This document shows, piece by piece, positions 10,973 to 21,619 of a stretch of 64,000 nt of DNA (positions are counted from its first letter, which is position 1; every line of letters begins with the position of its first letter). Below the pieces are notes generated by a model. It did no database searches, was not told where the DNA came from, and saw only the letters and a list, made by a program, of their open reading frames with translations. The position numbers were made by a program, and so were the translations under genes. The stretch spans positions 183,691,068 through 183,755,067 of the forward strand of contig CM076846.1 of assembly GCA_039519185.1 (NCBI GenBank), in the 5' to 3' direction. This stretch comes from Astragalus membranaceus (Eukaryota > Streptophyta > Magnoliopsida > Fabales > Fabaceae).

Positions 10973-11610
10973 TCTGTGGGTGCTCGACCGATGTAAAGCG
11001 CTGCTTGATTCCCAGCTCTGACATGTACTCTTGGAAGTTTTTCTCCGTGAACTGGGTGCCGTTGTCCGAGACCACGACCTCAGGTACTCCGAATCGAACT
11101 AGTATATTCTTCTTGAAGAACTTCAAGCAGTTTCTGGAGTTGATGGTCGCTAAGGGCTCGGCCTCCACCCATTTGGTGAAGTAGTCCACTGCCACGATTA
11201 AGTACTTTAGCTGTCCTGGGGCCACTGAGAACGGACCCGAAAGGTCGATTCCCCACCATGCGAACGGCCATGGAGCGGTCATTGAGTTAAGTTCGACCGG
11301 GGGGGCGATGTGCACATCTGCGTGCCTCTGACACTTATCACATTTTTTAACTAGCTCGCTTGCATCGCCCTCCATCGTGGGCCAATAGTATCCAGCTCTA
11401 AGGGCCTTCTTAGCTAGTGCTCGTGCCCCCAGGTGATTTCCACATATACCTTCGTGGATCTCTCTCAACACGTAATCGGCCTCATGTGGCGTCAGACACT
11501 TTAGTAATGGTGTCGAGAATCCTCTGCGAAACAATTTGCCTTCAATTACCGAGTAGGACGATGCCCGCCTACGCGTGAGAGCCGACTTCTTTGGGTCGTC
11601 CTGCTCCTCC
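10968..11610 (-). pseudogene. Element A integrase, N-terminal and core part (Tat-type)
   Basis: The upstream half of the split integrase, read leftwards from 11610. It shows the HHCC zinc finger (EIHEG...GNHLG...KCDKCQ), then the first catalytic Asp in WWGIDLSGPF and the second in VVSDNGTQF, and stops at HPQTN where B begins. The catalytic Glu is in the other half at 1495-2060. Upstream of 11610 the gene is cut again by element C, so the rest of A pol (RT, RNase H) lies outside the window. Residues encoded past either edge of this interval come from the LTRs of B and C. No internal stop is seen: A was disrupted by insertions rather than by point decay here. Confidence 0.9.
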
Positions 11611-12073
11611 TGTAACACCCCAATTCTACCCGTTCGTTTTATTACATATCAGAGTGCGGAAATTAAACTTAAAACAGGCAATGGAGCGTCACATGCAACA
11701 TTTCAAAAGCCAACAACGTATAATCAAGTAAAAACGTGGAAGAACAACATCAACTTAGTTTACAACCCCGAATATTTGTTCAAATACTTCAAACCACCTA
11801 TCCATGTTTCAAAAACAACTAATGCAACAAGCAATTGAAAACAGTGTTCTTCCCCTCCCCGGGTGCTACGTATCAGAGACGACACTGACTCGGCTACTAA
11901 AAGACCCTTGGTCTTCATTTGCGACTACCTGCACGTTACCCACGTAGAGGTAACATTCAAACAGAAAGGGTGAGTCTCTAACAGCATAAAAGCATATATG
12001 ATAGATAATATACTAGAGAATAGGCAACTATAACTACCATAGCACATCAACAGTCATAAGTACAACTATCACG

Positions 12074-12184
12074 GAGCAACACCAACAAGTAACAACATAA
12101 GCAAAACGACGAGCAACACCAACAAGTAACAACATAAGCAAAACGACGAGCAACACCAATAAGTAACAACATAAGCAAAACGAC
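12074..12184. repeat. 37-bp tandem repeat, three units, in the C LTR
   Basis: Unit GAGCAACACCAACAAGTAAC followed by AACATAAGCAAAACGAC, repeated three times with one substitution. It produces spurious open frames on the minus strand. Confidence 0.92.
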
Positions 12185-12825
12185 AAGCAACGACACCATG
12201 GGTACAACGTGTATGTATGAAATGCAACCCACACCGACGGGTATATGCATGTGGTACCAATCAACGTAAATAGCCTTTGTGGCTTCATCATCAACACTGA
12301 GCAAAGCTCTATGGCCGAAGCCTACATCAACGTAATAATGCATTATGCCATGCATGAGACACCATGTACAACGCATCGGAACAATCAACAACATAATCAT
12401 GCTATGCACAACAACGCCAACAACATCATCATTGGTCATATTCGACCCAACCACATCATCATCGAGTTTTGGTCATATTTGACCCAGCAACAACAACAAC
12501 AAGAATTAGTCACATTGACTCAACAACAAGAACAGCCAATTTAGTCTTATTAGACACAACAAAACATCACAACACTGAGGTAGCACAAAGTGGCGCCTAG
12601 GAAATAACACCAACAACACAGACACAACACATTGGCGCCTAACAGCACATAAAGCGGCGCCTGAGGCAAATTGCGCCACCCTGGGCGCCAAACAGACAGC
12701 ACGTGGCGTCATACAGCAACACAGTCCTAGACACAAACTAAGACACAAACTACAACACAGTCCTAGATACAAACTAAGACACAAACTGCAACACAGCAGG
12801 CAACATAGACACTAAAACTGGCGTC

Positions 12826-13430
12826 TGGTGGCAAACTGCGCCACATTCTGGGCAACCTGCGCCACTCTGGGCGCAACACAGCAAGCAACCTGGCGCTCTG
12901 TGGCAACCTGCGCCACATTCTGGGCAACCTGCGCCACTCTGGGCGCAACACAGCAAGCAACCTGCACTACAACATTTTGACCCTACGGCAACGCCTGAAA
13001 ACCGTTGCGTAAAGCCAAAAAATCGTTGTCTTTGCTTTCGGCAACGGTTTTGAAACCGTTGTTTTCGCGAGCGTTGCCTAAAATATAGGCAACGGTTTTT
13101 TGCAACCAATGGCAACGCAAACCTAAAACCGTTGCCAATAGTAACTTAAACGCAACGGTTTTGATCTTCAGGAAATGACAACAGGGCTGAAACCGTTGCC
13201 ATTTATGGCAACAGTGAAAAACCGTTGCCACATATGGGCGCAACACAGCAAGCAACCTGGCGCCCTGTGGCAACCTGCGCCACATTCTGGGCAACCTGCG
13301 CCACTCTGGGCGCAACACAGCAAGCAACCTGGCACCCTGTGGAAACCTGCGCCACATTCTGGGCAACCTGCGCCACTCTGGGCGCAACACAGCAAGCAAC
13401 CTGGCGCACACAGGGCAGCAACATGGCGCC
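12826..13430. repeat. Tandem array of a ~70-bp unit in the C LTR, split by a CACTA piece
   Basis: Units read TGCGCCACTCTGGGCGCAAC, then ACAGCAAGCAACCTGGC, then CTGTGGCAACCTGCGCCAC and CATTCTGGGCAACC. One to two units lie before 12965 and about three after 13235. Open frames on both strands here (Cys/Trp- or Gln/Thr-rich) are repeat by-products. Confidence 0.85.
12965..13235 (+). mobile_element. Single-ended CACTA (EnSpm) transposon fragment
   Basis: Starts with CACTACAAC, the terminal signature of CACTA transposons. It is followed by at least eight copies, in both orientations, of the subterminal motif GCAACGGTTTT / AAAACCGTTGC, the arrangement to which CACTA transposases bind. No matching TTGTAGTG end is present; at 13236 the host tandem array resumes with GGGCGCAACACAGC. 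Only one end of the transposon is therefore present, about 270 bp, without coding sequence. Confidence 0.75.
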
Positions 13431-14720
13431 CTGGCGCAGCACAACACTAGTGCAGAATTTCCTACAGCAGTGCACCTACTTCGGATTTTAACAAAAGATC
13501 ACTCATTGGGAAGCTCTCTGAGTGTAGTTTCTGCCTATGATTTTCATTTTTCAGAATAAGTATCCAGTTGGTACAGTTTTTCAAAACACTACACTGAGGT
13601 ACCAAAGTCGGACAGAATTCTTTACCCAACTTGCAACAAAATTTTCTTTCTCATTTCTTAATGGAATTTCGTGAAACCAGTGCCTATTTCGTAGAGAATT
13701 AAGTCTACTTTCCAATGAAACAAGAATCATTCAAAACGGAGTTCGATTGAAAACACAAAACCTACAAAAACCGAACCTACTCACAGTTTGATTCCAGAAT
13801 TTTGACCTAACTTTGGAGACTCATAACTTGAGCTACACAACTCCAAATTGAACGGAACTAGTGCCAAAATGACCGGCTTTAAGTCTATTTTCAAAAACAA
13901 TCAGCCACATAATTTTTGGATCAACCGAACAGTACCAGTTTTAGAAGGACCGAAACAGTGTCCAGAAACGCACAAAAGACCATAAGCAAGTAAAACTTAT
14001 TATGATCAATCACCATATACCAATCTCAACATCACATACTTATGCATTTTGTCAAACATCTAACATGCATTCTAAACATCACTTACACATTCTATCAAAC
14101 ACCTAGCGTGCAACATTTTACCATCTATTCACTCAAGGCCATCAACACTCAAAACAACACCAACAACATACATATAATTTCATAATTCATTCATGCATAT
14201 TATCAAACCACTCCTAGGCATCATAGGTTCTACCCTCCTATATACTACCCATCATATAACCCTTTATACTATGAGACTCCCCTTACCTTAAGAATCGTTG
14301 GAGATGAAAAACCCTTCCCCGAATCACCAAAACGCAGCAACAAGCTCTTCTCTTCTCTCTTGCGATTTTCTTCTCTTTTCCTTCTCCCCTCGGGTGTGCG
14401 CTAAACCTCTTCTCCTCTCCTCTCTCTATTTTTGCGACTTCTCTCTTTTCTCTCTTCTTCGCAAATCTTCCTTTCGTTTTCCTCTCCCTATGCGAAATGC
14501 ACTAACCCTCACTAACACTCCCTCATGCGCCTACACCTTGGGCTTGGATCGCGGGCTTCCTCCAGCTTAAGCCCGATCACAAACTCCATCCCCTAATATT
14601 TATTTACACACCCCTTAATCAAATGCTAATATAATATTAGACCAATTAAATAAATAAATAAATAATTGGATAGCTAAATATTTAATTAAATAATTAGCCA
14701 ATTATTTTTAGGGCGTTACA

Positions 14721-14734
14721 ACTCTGCCCCACTT
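14721..14734 (-). promoter_or_regulatory. Polypurine tract and polyprotein stub of C
   Basis: Minus strand AAGTGGGGCAGAGT against the LTR. The adjoining bases (14735-14757) are the complement of codons for NFEDEIF-like residues, as at the E polyprotein end: a coding relic in an otherwise non-coding element. Confidence 0.82.
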
Positions 14735-15597
14735 AGAATATTTCGTCCTCGAAATTTACCGGCCCAAAACTAAACACCCTCCACTAACAAACTACAGCCA
14801 TCTAGACAACTAGTGTCGTCTATTCTGCTGATTATCATTTCATTGATTACCGGCGGGAAGTGATTGGGCGGCCTGTCCCTCCTACTTATTCAGCCAGGTA
14901 ACCCAAGAAATAATAACCAGACTCGTCCTCCAGCGGTTCTGTAAGGATCCTTGATAGAGTTTTTCGAGCGTAACCACGTCGGTACCACGTGATTACCCCC
15001 ATGCTCTATTAAAGTCCCTTCCTATTAGCATACCATGATTCTGCTGCGCTACTCTAATAAACCGACTTGTAGATATAAGCATCACTTGTGTTCTACCTCA
15101 CTCATCTATCTCTACGGTGCCTCATAGTTTCATCACAACATCACGACAACGACGACAACAACATCAACAAAATAACAACAATAACATCAACAACTAAAAT
15201 CGCCAAAGGAGGCTTCACGACATAAATTCGCCACCCGGGCTAAATCAATAACTAATTTGCCACTCAGGCGACATCAACAATGACAAAAATCACAACATCG
15301 GCCATAGGCCTACAACACAAAATCCATCAAAACATTTCGGGCCATTCAGCGGTACCCTCAACAAAACAACGTGGGCCATATCGGCGTTACCCACAACACA
15401 ATAATTAACAACATCAACGACTGTTGGAGGCAAGCTCCGGGGCCAACGCCCAAATCAACAACACAATATCATCAGCAAGGCAACAACAAGTCACAGCAAA
15501 CAGCAATACTAATTCACAGCAACCAGTAACAGTAATTTACAGCAAACAGCAACAGCAATTAAACAGTAACACAGTGAACAGCAGCACAGTAAAACAG
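14735..15597 (-). other. Internal region of C, left part
   Basis: Non-coding. Shares blocks with the B internal region (CGCCACTCAGGCGACATCAA, GGAGGCAAGCTCCGGGGCCAA). It ends in CAACAG-type simple repeats at the insertion point of D. The continuation is at 63022. Confidence 0.8.
15593..15597. repeat. Target site duplication of D, left copy (AACAG)
   Basis: AACAG here and at 63017-63021 flank the whole 47-kb D array. The site lies in CAACAG-rich sequence, so a 5-base match is less informative than usual. The exact abutment on TG...CA ends on both sides supports it. Confidence 0.82.
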
Positions 15598-15933
15598 TGT
15601 TGCGCCCGAAAAATCCGGTTTGGGACTTTTCGTTTGACAACGTGGAAAAAGTTTGGAGCCGCCACCAATATTTTAATTTTAAGACCAAAACATTGAAAAA
15701 AGGTCTTTTAAACTAGGTGGATGGTCTTTTGAAAACGTAGAGATGTAGGTTCGGGGGTCGGTTAGGTACGGGGAAGGTATTAGCACCCCGCACCTCCTTT
15801 CTACCGAAAGGGAACCATTAACTTGATGTGTGGTTTGGACAAAAGTTTGAGTTTGAAAGCGGTTTATTCTACTTCTTTTCTTTTCTTTAGGAGTTTGTTT
15901 TATTGAAAACGAGGGGGAAAGGGATATTTTTGG

Positions 15934-16505
15934 TTATCTTTGAAAATCAGGACAAAACAAAGATATTTTTTAAGAGTGTGCTTGACGGGACAGGACCCCG
16001 CTCCTACGTACCCTCACTGGAAGAGGGATCAAAGCTACGTAGTTCTCGGGTTATCTTTGAAAATCAGGACAAAACAAAGATTTTTTTAAGAGTGTGTTTG
16101 ACGGGACAGGACCCCGCTCCTACGTACCCTCACTGGAAAAGGGATCAAAGCTACGTAGTTCTCGGTGGTTATCTTTGAAAATCAGGACAAAACAAAGATT
16201 TTTTTAAGAGTGTGCTTGACGGGACAGGACCCCGCTCCTACGTATCTCCTGGTGCGATGGAGAATTCAAAGCTACGTAGTTCTCGGGTTATCTTTGAAAA
16301 TCAGGACAAAACAAAGATATTTTTTAAAAGTGTGCTTGACGGGACAGGACCCCGCTCCTACGTACCCTCACTAGAAGAGGGATGAAAGCTACGTAGTTCT
16401 CGGGGAACAAAACAAAGTTTTTTTTTTAAAAGTGTGCTTGACAGGACAGGACCCCGTTCCTACGTACCCTCACTGGAAGAGGGATCAAAGCTACGTAGTT
16501 CTCGG
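15934..16505. repeat. ~117-bp tandem repeat with an embedded hairpin, LTR a
   Basis: Units begin at 15934, 16051, 16169 and 16287, with a shorter fifth from about 16403. Each contains CTACGTA, a 5-bp stem arm, a short loop, the complementary arm, a spacer of 8-9 bases and TACGTAG. The inner arms are CCCTC/GAGGG in most units but TCTCC/GGAGA in the third (16245-16263), so pairing is kept although both arms changed. The same arrays occur at 29322-29892 and 57925-58495; LTR c has lost this part. Confidence 0.88.
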
Positions 16506-16530
16506 CTTTTGGTTTTGAAAAAGGATTGAG

Positions 16531-16830
16531 CTTTCGCGAAGACCGAACAACAACGGTTATATAGAATGGTCTCGCTACTAACTCCTTTTGAAAACAACAT
16601 CATCATTAACAACCTAATCGGCAACGGCGCGATTGGTGTTTAATGACAATTGGTTTATTTTTGAGAAATGAATAAGTTTTCAAAAATGGGATAGAGCTTT
16701 TGCGAAGACCGAACAACAACGGTTAGAATGGTCTCGCTTCTAACTCCTTTTGAAAACAATATCATCATTAACAACCTAATCGGCAACGGCGCGATTGGTG
16801 TTTAATGACGATTGATTTCTTTTTGTTTTG
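16531..16830. repeat. Two-copy ~165-bp repeat in the D LTR
   Basis: GCGAAGACCGAACAACAACGG, AATGGTCTCGCT, ACTCCTTTTGAAAACAA and CGGCAACGGCGCGATTGG occur twice (about 16535 and 16698). The TTTGAAA in the second copy is the breakpoint of the D2 deletion. Confidence 0.85.
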
Positions 16831-18693
16831 AAATGATTTTAGGAAATGGGTTTTAGAAAAGGAGTAGAACAATTCAAGTCAATTCTAAATCCATAACCAA
16901 ATGCAAATGAATGAATAATACTTAAGCAAACATGAACATATCATTCATTAACCAAGATTAAACATGCCCATACAATCAAAGGATTCAATTATTAAAGATG
17001 CAAAACAAAGTTCTCAAAGTAATTGTGTGTGTGCAAGAAGGATTGTATTTTCCCTAATGGCTCTATGCTACAATATGCATGTAGACTTACGTCTCCATTA
17101 GGAGGTCATACAAGTGGAGGGGAGGGCACACAATCAAGTCAAGACATTTACATGGCATCAAGAACAAGTGAATACAATTGATTGTAAACATAGAGTATTC
17201 TAAGTTAAATGATTGAATATGTAAGCAAGGATGCATGATTAGGTAAGCATGTAAGTGCATGAGTGTACAAGGAATGGATGCATAGCACTTTATTTATGAA
17301 TGGATGGCATACAAGGATGCATAAGAGGATGCAAGAGATATAAGCATATGAGGATGCATGAGAGTGTCACATAAACTAAGTATGAATGAGGATGCATGAA
17401 TGTGAAAATGTTTTGGGTATTTTTGCAAGTTGATAAGTTGTAAAACTTTAAGTAAGAAGTTAGTGAAAAGTAAAGTAAAAATGCATGAAGTAAATGGTAA
17501 TTATTTAATGAGATGGTAAAGTAAAAATGCATGAGGTAAATGGGAAGTGGTAAAATCTTTTTATGTTTTAGTAAAAAATTAATGAAGTGGTAAAAACCAA
17601 AGTAGTAAAAATATTTTTATGTTTTGGTAAAAAGTTAATGAATGGTAAAGTAAAATGGTAAAAAGTAAATAAACACTAAAACCAAGTTGAATCACATAGA
17701 GCAATCATCTCACTTTGAGAAAAGTGCACTAGGCACTAGTGAGAATCAACTTGCCTATCATCAACAATTTACAATAAGCAAACTAAGACACAAGAATAAG
17801 TGGACACACAAACTAAATTGAGTCATTTCTAGCAATCTTCACCACTTAGGTCAAGGTGCACTAGGCACTAGTGGGAATCATATTGCTAAATCATCAAACA
17901 ACAAAAGTAACATTTAACACTAAAATGAAATACTAACAACAAGATTAAACATCACCAAACAAAGAACAACAACAAAATCAACTTGGAAATATTTTTAGAT
18001 CTATAAGCATGTGAACCAAAGGAAACATAGATCCACATTTTATTTAATAAAAAAAACACCAAAATTAACACAAAGCAACATAGATCTATTTTTTTGCAAG
18101 GATTCATATGATTAAGCAAGGAAGTGCAACAAAATCATATCAATCCTAACTTTTATGATATGCGAAATGCTAAAGCCGATAAACAACAATTTTATTTATG
18201 AAATCTAGTGCAAAATATATAAAGATGCAAGGGAAATTATTCAAGTAGAAGAATAACTCCTTCAAGGCCAAGGACCCATCTCAAACAACCAAAGCTCCCT
18301 AAGTCTTTGTCAAAATGTTTGAAATGGATCCTCAAAGCAAACAAACAATCAAGAAGGAGTTTGGAGTAGAAGAGAGATTATGCAAGAAAATTAAATATGA
18401 GGTGCAAAGCTTCAAGGATTACCTCAAAACTACAATGAAATGAAGAAGGATATGATAAGCTCAAAAATTTCTAGCTCTTAGCAATTTGATGATGCAACCT
18501 TGAAGAGAATGGAAGGAATGATGGTGATCTAACAAGAAATGGAGGATTTGATGGTTGATTTTTGAAGAAAAATGGGTGAGGGAGAAGTGGATGGTTCCGT
18601 AAGAAGAGAGGAGAAGGGAGAAGCTTTGGTGTGCTAGGGTTTTGTGTAGGAGAATGAGAGGCTAAAAGATCCTTAGGTGTGGGAATGAGGGAG

Positions 18694-18702
18694 TATTTAT
18701 AG
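18694..18702 (-). promoter_or_regulatory. TATA box of LTR a
   Basis: Minus strand CTATAAATACTCCC, a strong plant TATA box about 1.1 kb into the LTR. Transcription would begin about 30 bases further left, near 18665. Inference from sequence only. Confidence 0.6.
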
Positions 18703-19154
18703 AGCTATTTTAGGTTTAGAGGCAATTGGGTCATTGGCCTTACTAAGTGCTCTAGGATTGAACTTTGATTTTGAATGGAGGGTTGAGATCACTTATCACA
18801 TGGATTGAGGGTGGAGAGAAAACACAAAATGGAGAGGGAATGGGGTCAAAAATGAGGGAAGGGAGTGAGAGTTTTTGTAAAAAAAAACTTGTCTTATTTT
18901 AGGAATAATGTGAGGCAAAAATAGGGTTAGGGGTATGATTGGGATGGAATGTTACCAAAGAGGAAAATTGGTGTTTCCTTATGAAGAGGTTAGTGTAAGT
19001 GAGTGAGGTAATTTACCAAAGAGGGCATGAATCTTCATGAGAGTGAGTGAGAATTGGTGATATGCACCAAAGGAGAAGGTTTAAGGATGGTACAAGGCAT
19101 ATTCCTTCAAGATAAGGAATAATAGTACAATAGAAGAGTGTGGAAGAATTTTGT

Positions 19155-19246
19155 GAGAGGGAGAGAGAGAGAGGGGATTTCGAAATTGTGAGGGGGAGAG
19201 AGAGAGAGAGAGAATTTCGAAATTGTGGGGGGAGAGAGAGAGAGAG
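19155..19246. repeat. GA microsatellite with TTTCGAAA palindromes, U3 of LTR a
   Basis: Three GA tracts separated by two copies of ATTTCGAAATTGTG. Tract lengths differ between LTRs a, b, c and d; the middle tract is longest in LTR d (about 61187-61214). Confidence 0.85.
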
Positions 19247-19803
19247 GAAAAAAAACTTGTTTTTGGTCTTTTGTCTTATTGAGGACACTTCCTTTTTTTT
19301 GAGTTTTTGAATTTTGGGCATGGAAGTGATAGTGCACCTATTGAAAATGTGTCACATTTTTTGGGCACCATAAAATATCCTTCTAATCACTCATGACAAT
19401 AAAAAAATTGTAATTTAATAATTGAGGAATATTTAATGGTCCTTTTTTATTTTTCTATGCACTAAAAATGGAAAAATACATTTTTAATTATTGTTGACTA
19501 CGGTTTTCTTTCTAAAAAATTGTACAAAAATTATCCTTGATAGAATAAAAATGTACTTTTTGTGGATGTGCATTTTTGGCGAGAAAATCATCTTTTTGCG
19601 AAAAATGACCAAAATGTCCTTTTTGACCCTAAAACCCTAATTTGCCTAAAAAGTGCATTCCAACCCTAAAAATGATTTTAAAGACCTTGGAATGACTTCT
19701 AGGACCCAAAATGCAATGTATGATGCTTTTCATTCTTCAATTTATTTATTTTTTGTGGAAAATTAGGGTTTTGACCTAAGCCGGACAAAATTAGGGTATG
19801 ACA

Positions 19804-19816
19804 GCTGCCCCTCTTT
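19804..19816 (-). promoter_or_regulatory. Polypurine tract of D1
   Basis: Minus strand AAAGAGGGGCAGC directly against LTR a, start site of plus-strand DNA synthesis. Confidence 0.85.
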
Positions 19817-21619
19817 ATCTGAACTTTAACGAGGAATATGAATTGGCCGAAACATATTCCAAGGCAAAATGAAGATAAAGAATTCAGAAATTATACCGAT
19901 TTTGTCTACTTAGGGAAACCCGAATTTTCCTCTTTTTTCTTTTTCTATTTTTATTGGGTGTTAGCCCGAGGTGAATGCAATGGATGAATCGTCAACTCTC
20001 AGTAAGCAGGAAACTAAATGGTGCCAACCCTCAATAAGCTAGCGGAAAGCAATAAAGAAAGCAATAAAAAGGGAAGCAAAAAGGGTGCCGGCCCTCGTTA
20101 AGCCGGCGACGGAGGCTGCCTAAAGCCTTTTAACGAATCGCGAATGATCCGAGCTTGCACTTGGGCCTGGGAGCACGTGGGCTCCAAAGGGGTGGTCTTG
20201 CGAGCGACCAGGGGAGGGTACTATATCAAGTCTGGATCTCGATATTTCCCTAGGACTGCGCCATGTTTTAGGCTAACACAGCTATCCTCTTCGATTGGAC
20301 CTATTGAGGTCAGGGGGACTTACCTGCAGCTCGAATACAAGGTGAAGTCAATCTTGCTGGGGACACGTGGGTCCAGAAGGGATTCCAAAATCCAGTTGGT
20401 TTCCTTTAGTCGGTCAATGCTTCCACACCGATCCAGGATGCCTGCTCAGGTTAGCGGACTTTTCTTCAGCTTTCTCTTGATCGATGATCAATACCATTGC
20501 ACTGATCCAGGATGTCTGCTCAGGCTAGCGGACCTTTCTTCAGCTTGCTCTGATTGATGATCAGTGCCATTTCACTGATCCAGGATGTCTGCTCAGGTTA
20601 GCGGACCTTTCTTCAGCTTGCTCTGATTGATGATCAATGCCATTGCACTGATCCAGGACACCTGCACACGTTAGCAGATGCAAGACATGGTGCATGGAAT
20701 ATGAATGCATGCTATGCAAAGTCCGTTATGCGAATGCATGTCATGTGAGTGCATGCGATGTGATGATTTAGTGGAATGATGAATGCAATGGGATGCTATT
20801 CTTGATTCTTCATTTCTTTTGTCAGCTTTCTTTTTTCTGACTGTTTGTTTTTTCTTGGCTTTTCATTCTTTGATCAGCTTTCTTTTTCTGATCGCTTGTT
20901 TTTTCTTTTGCTCTTTTGCTCTTTTGGCTTATTTTTGCTGGTTCAGCCAACCCGCGACACACATGGCACGAGACTGAGGAACCCACTGGAGTTGCGGGGC
21001 TCATGGGCCGAGTGCATGTTGGCTTTGACTTCACCGTTTGAAGCAATCGTGAGTGCAATCGCTTTCTCTTGCATGATTAACTGGTTTTGGGGAATTGCTT
21101 TTTTCCGCGACCTTTAGGGACTTTGCAATAATTGTAATGCTCCGTGATTTATGCACATGTTTTACAGGTCATCATCACCATCATTATAAAACGTTTATTT
21201 TGAGCAAAAAAAGCAGAAAATAAAAGAGTGAACAGATATGAGAAAGTTGAACTTTATTAATGTGGAAACCGGTCGCACAAGAAGTTACGCCGATTGTTTA
21301 TTACACTTGAAAGTTTAAACTATAAAAAGACACGAAAAAAGGGAGAAGTTAAATTCTGACTGTCCGTCTCTGTGGAACAGTGCTAAACATTTATGTCCTT
21401 GACCTTGATCACTCCCTCATCCAAGTATTCAGGGGAGTAGTATGCCTTTCTTTACTTTTCATGCCCAAGTTTTCTGACCCTAATTTTTGCCTGGATCGCC
21501 CTTTGCGGGTTTTCAATCCACCGGGTCGCTCTGATTTTGCCTGGGCCGCCCTTTCGGGTTTTCAACCTAGCGAGCTAACTCTTACTTGGCTTGTCTTTCT
21601 CTTTTTTCGTCTATTTCTT
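19817..21619 (-). other. D1 3' untranslated region
   Basis: 1.8 kb between the purine tract and the pol stop with no convincing gene. It contains a 73-74-bp tandem repeat (20430-20660) and GCATG-rich sequence at 20690-20790. A plus-strand open frame of 137 codons (20144-20557) runs into the repeat and has no recognisable features. Confidence 0.75.
20430..20660. repeat. 73-74-bp tandem repeat in the D 3' region
   Basis: About three units of GATCCAGGATGTCTGCTCAG, GTTAGCGGACC, TTTCTTCAGCTTGCTC and TGATTGATGATCA. Present in D2 (about 33819-34050), D3 (about 49032-49262) and D4, where the deletion breakpoint falls inside it. Confidence 0.88.

Larger units (their letters stand above)
11611..14720 (-). 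repeat. 3' LTR of C (3110 bp)
   Basis: Begins TGTAACACCCCAATT and ends TAGGGCGTTACA. The first 447 bp match the 5' LTR at 63554-64000 with only a few differences. It contains a 37-bp tandem repeat, a long GGCGCC/TGCGCC-type array (about 12590-13440) and a CACTA fragment. The rest (13450-14700) is AT-rich with no coding signal; a pyrimidine-rich stretch lies at about 14330-14500. Confidence 0.9.
15598..19803 (-). repeat. LTR a of D (4206 bp), outer 3' LTR
   Basis: Plus-strand ends TGTTGCGCCCG and TAGGGTATGACA. On the sense (minus) strand U3 starts at 19803, a TATA box lies at 18694-18702, and a ~117-bp hairpin repeat array lies at 15934-16505 near the 3' end. It carries private variants not shared by LTRs b, c and d (for example GACTACGG versus GACTAGGG near 19500, GCAATGTATG versus GCAATGCATG near 19720). 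Confidence 0.92.

Noticed and set aside
12074..12184. Possible CRISPR-like or satellite array
   Set aside because: Direct repeats without unique spacers, in a plant LTR; it is a simple three-unit minisatellite.
12506..13491. Several overlapping open frames on both strands (Cys/Trp/Arg-rich or Gln/Thr/Pro-rich)
   Set aside because: They are translations of the tandem array and the CACTA motifs in the C LTR; they change frame with each unit and have no start context.
15903..16374. Open frames with repeated VIFENQDKTKIF residues
   Set aside because: Translation of the 117-bp hairpin repeat on the plus strand, antisense to the element; repeat by-product.
17290..17532. 80-codon minus-strand frame present in all D LTRs
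   Set aside because: Lies in the AT-rich LTR, biased composition (Leu, His, Tyr, Ser), no domain; conserved only because the LTRs are recent copies.
20144..20557. Plus-strand 137-codon open frame repeated in D1-D4 (also 33533, 48746, 62148)
   Set aside because: It runs through the 73-bp tandem repeat, has no domain-like composition, and its conservation is explained by the recent duplication of the copies. It is at the antisense-ORF position, but unlike the frame in A it has no coiled coil or other protein feature.
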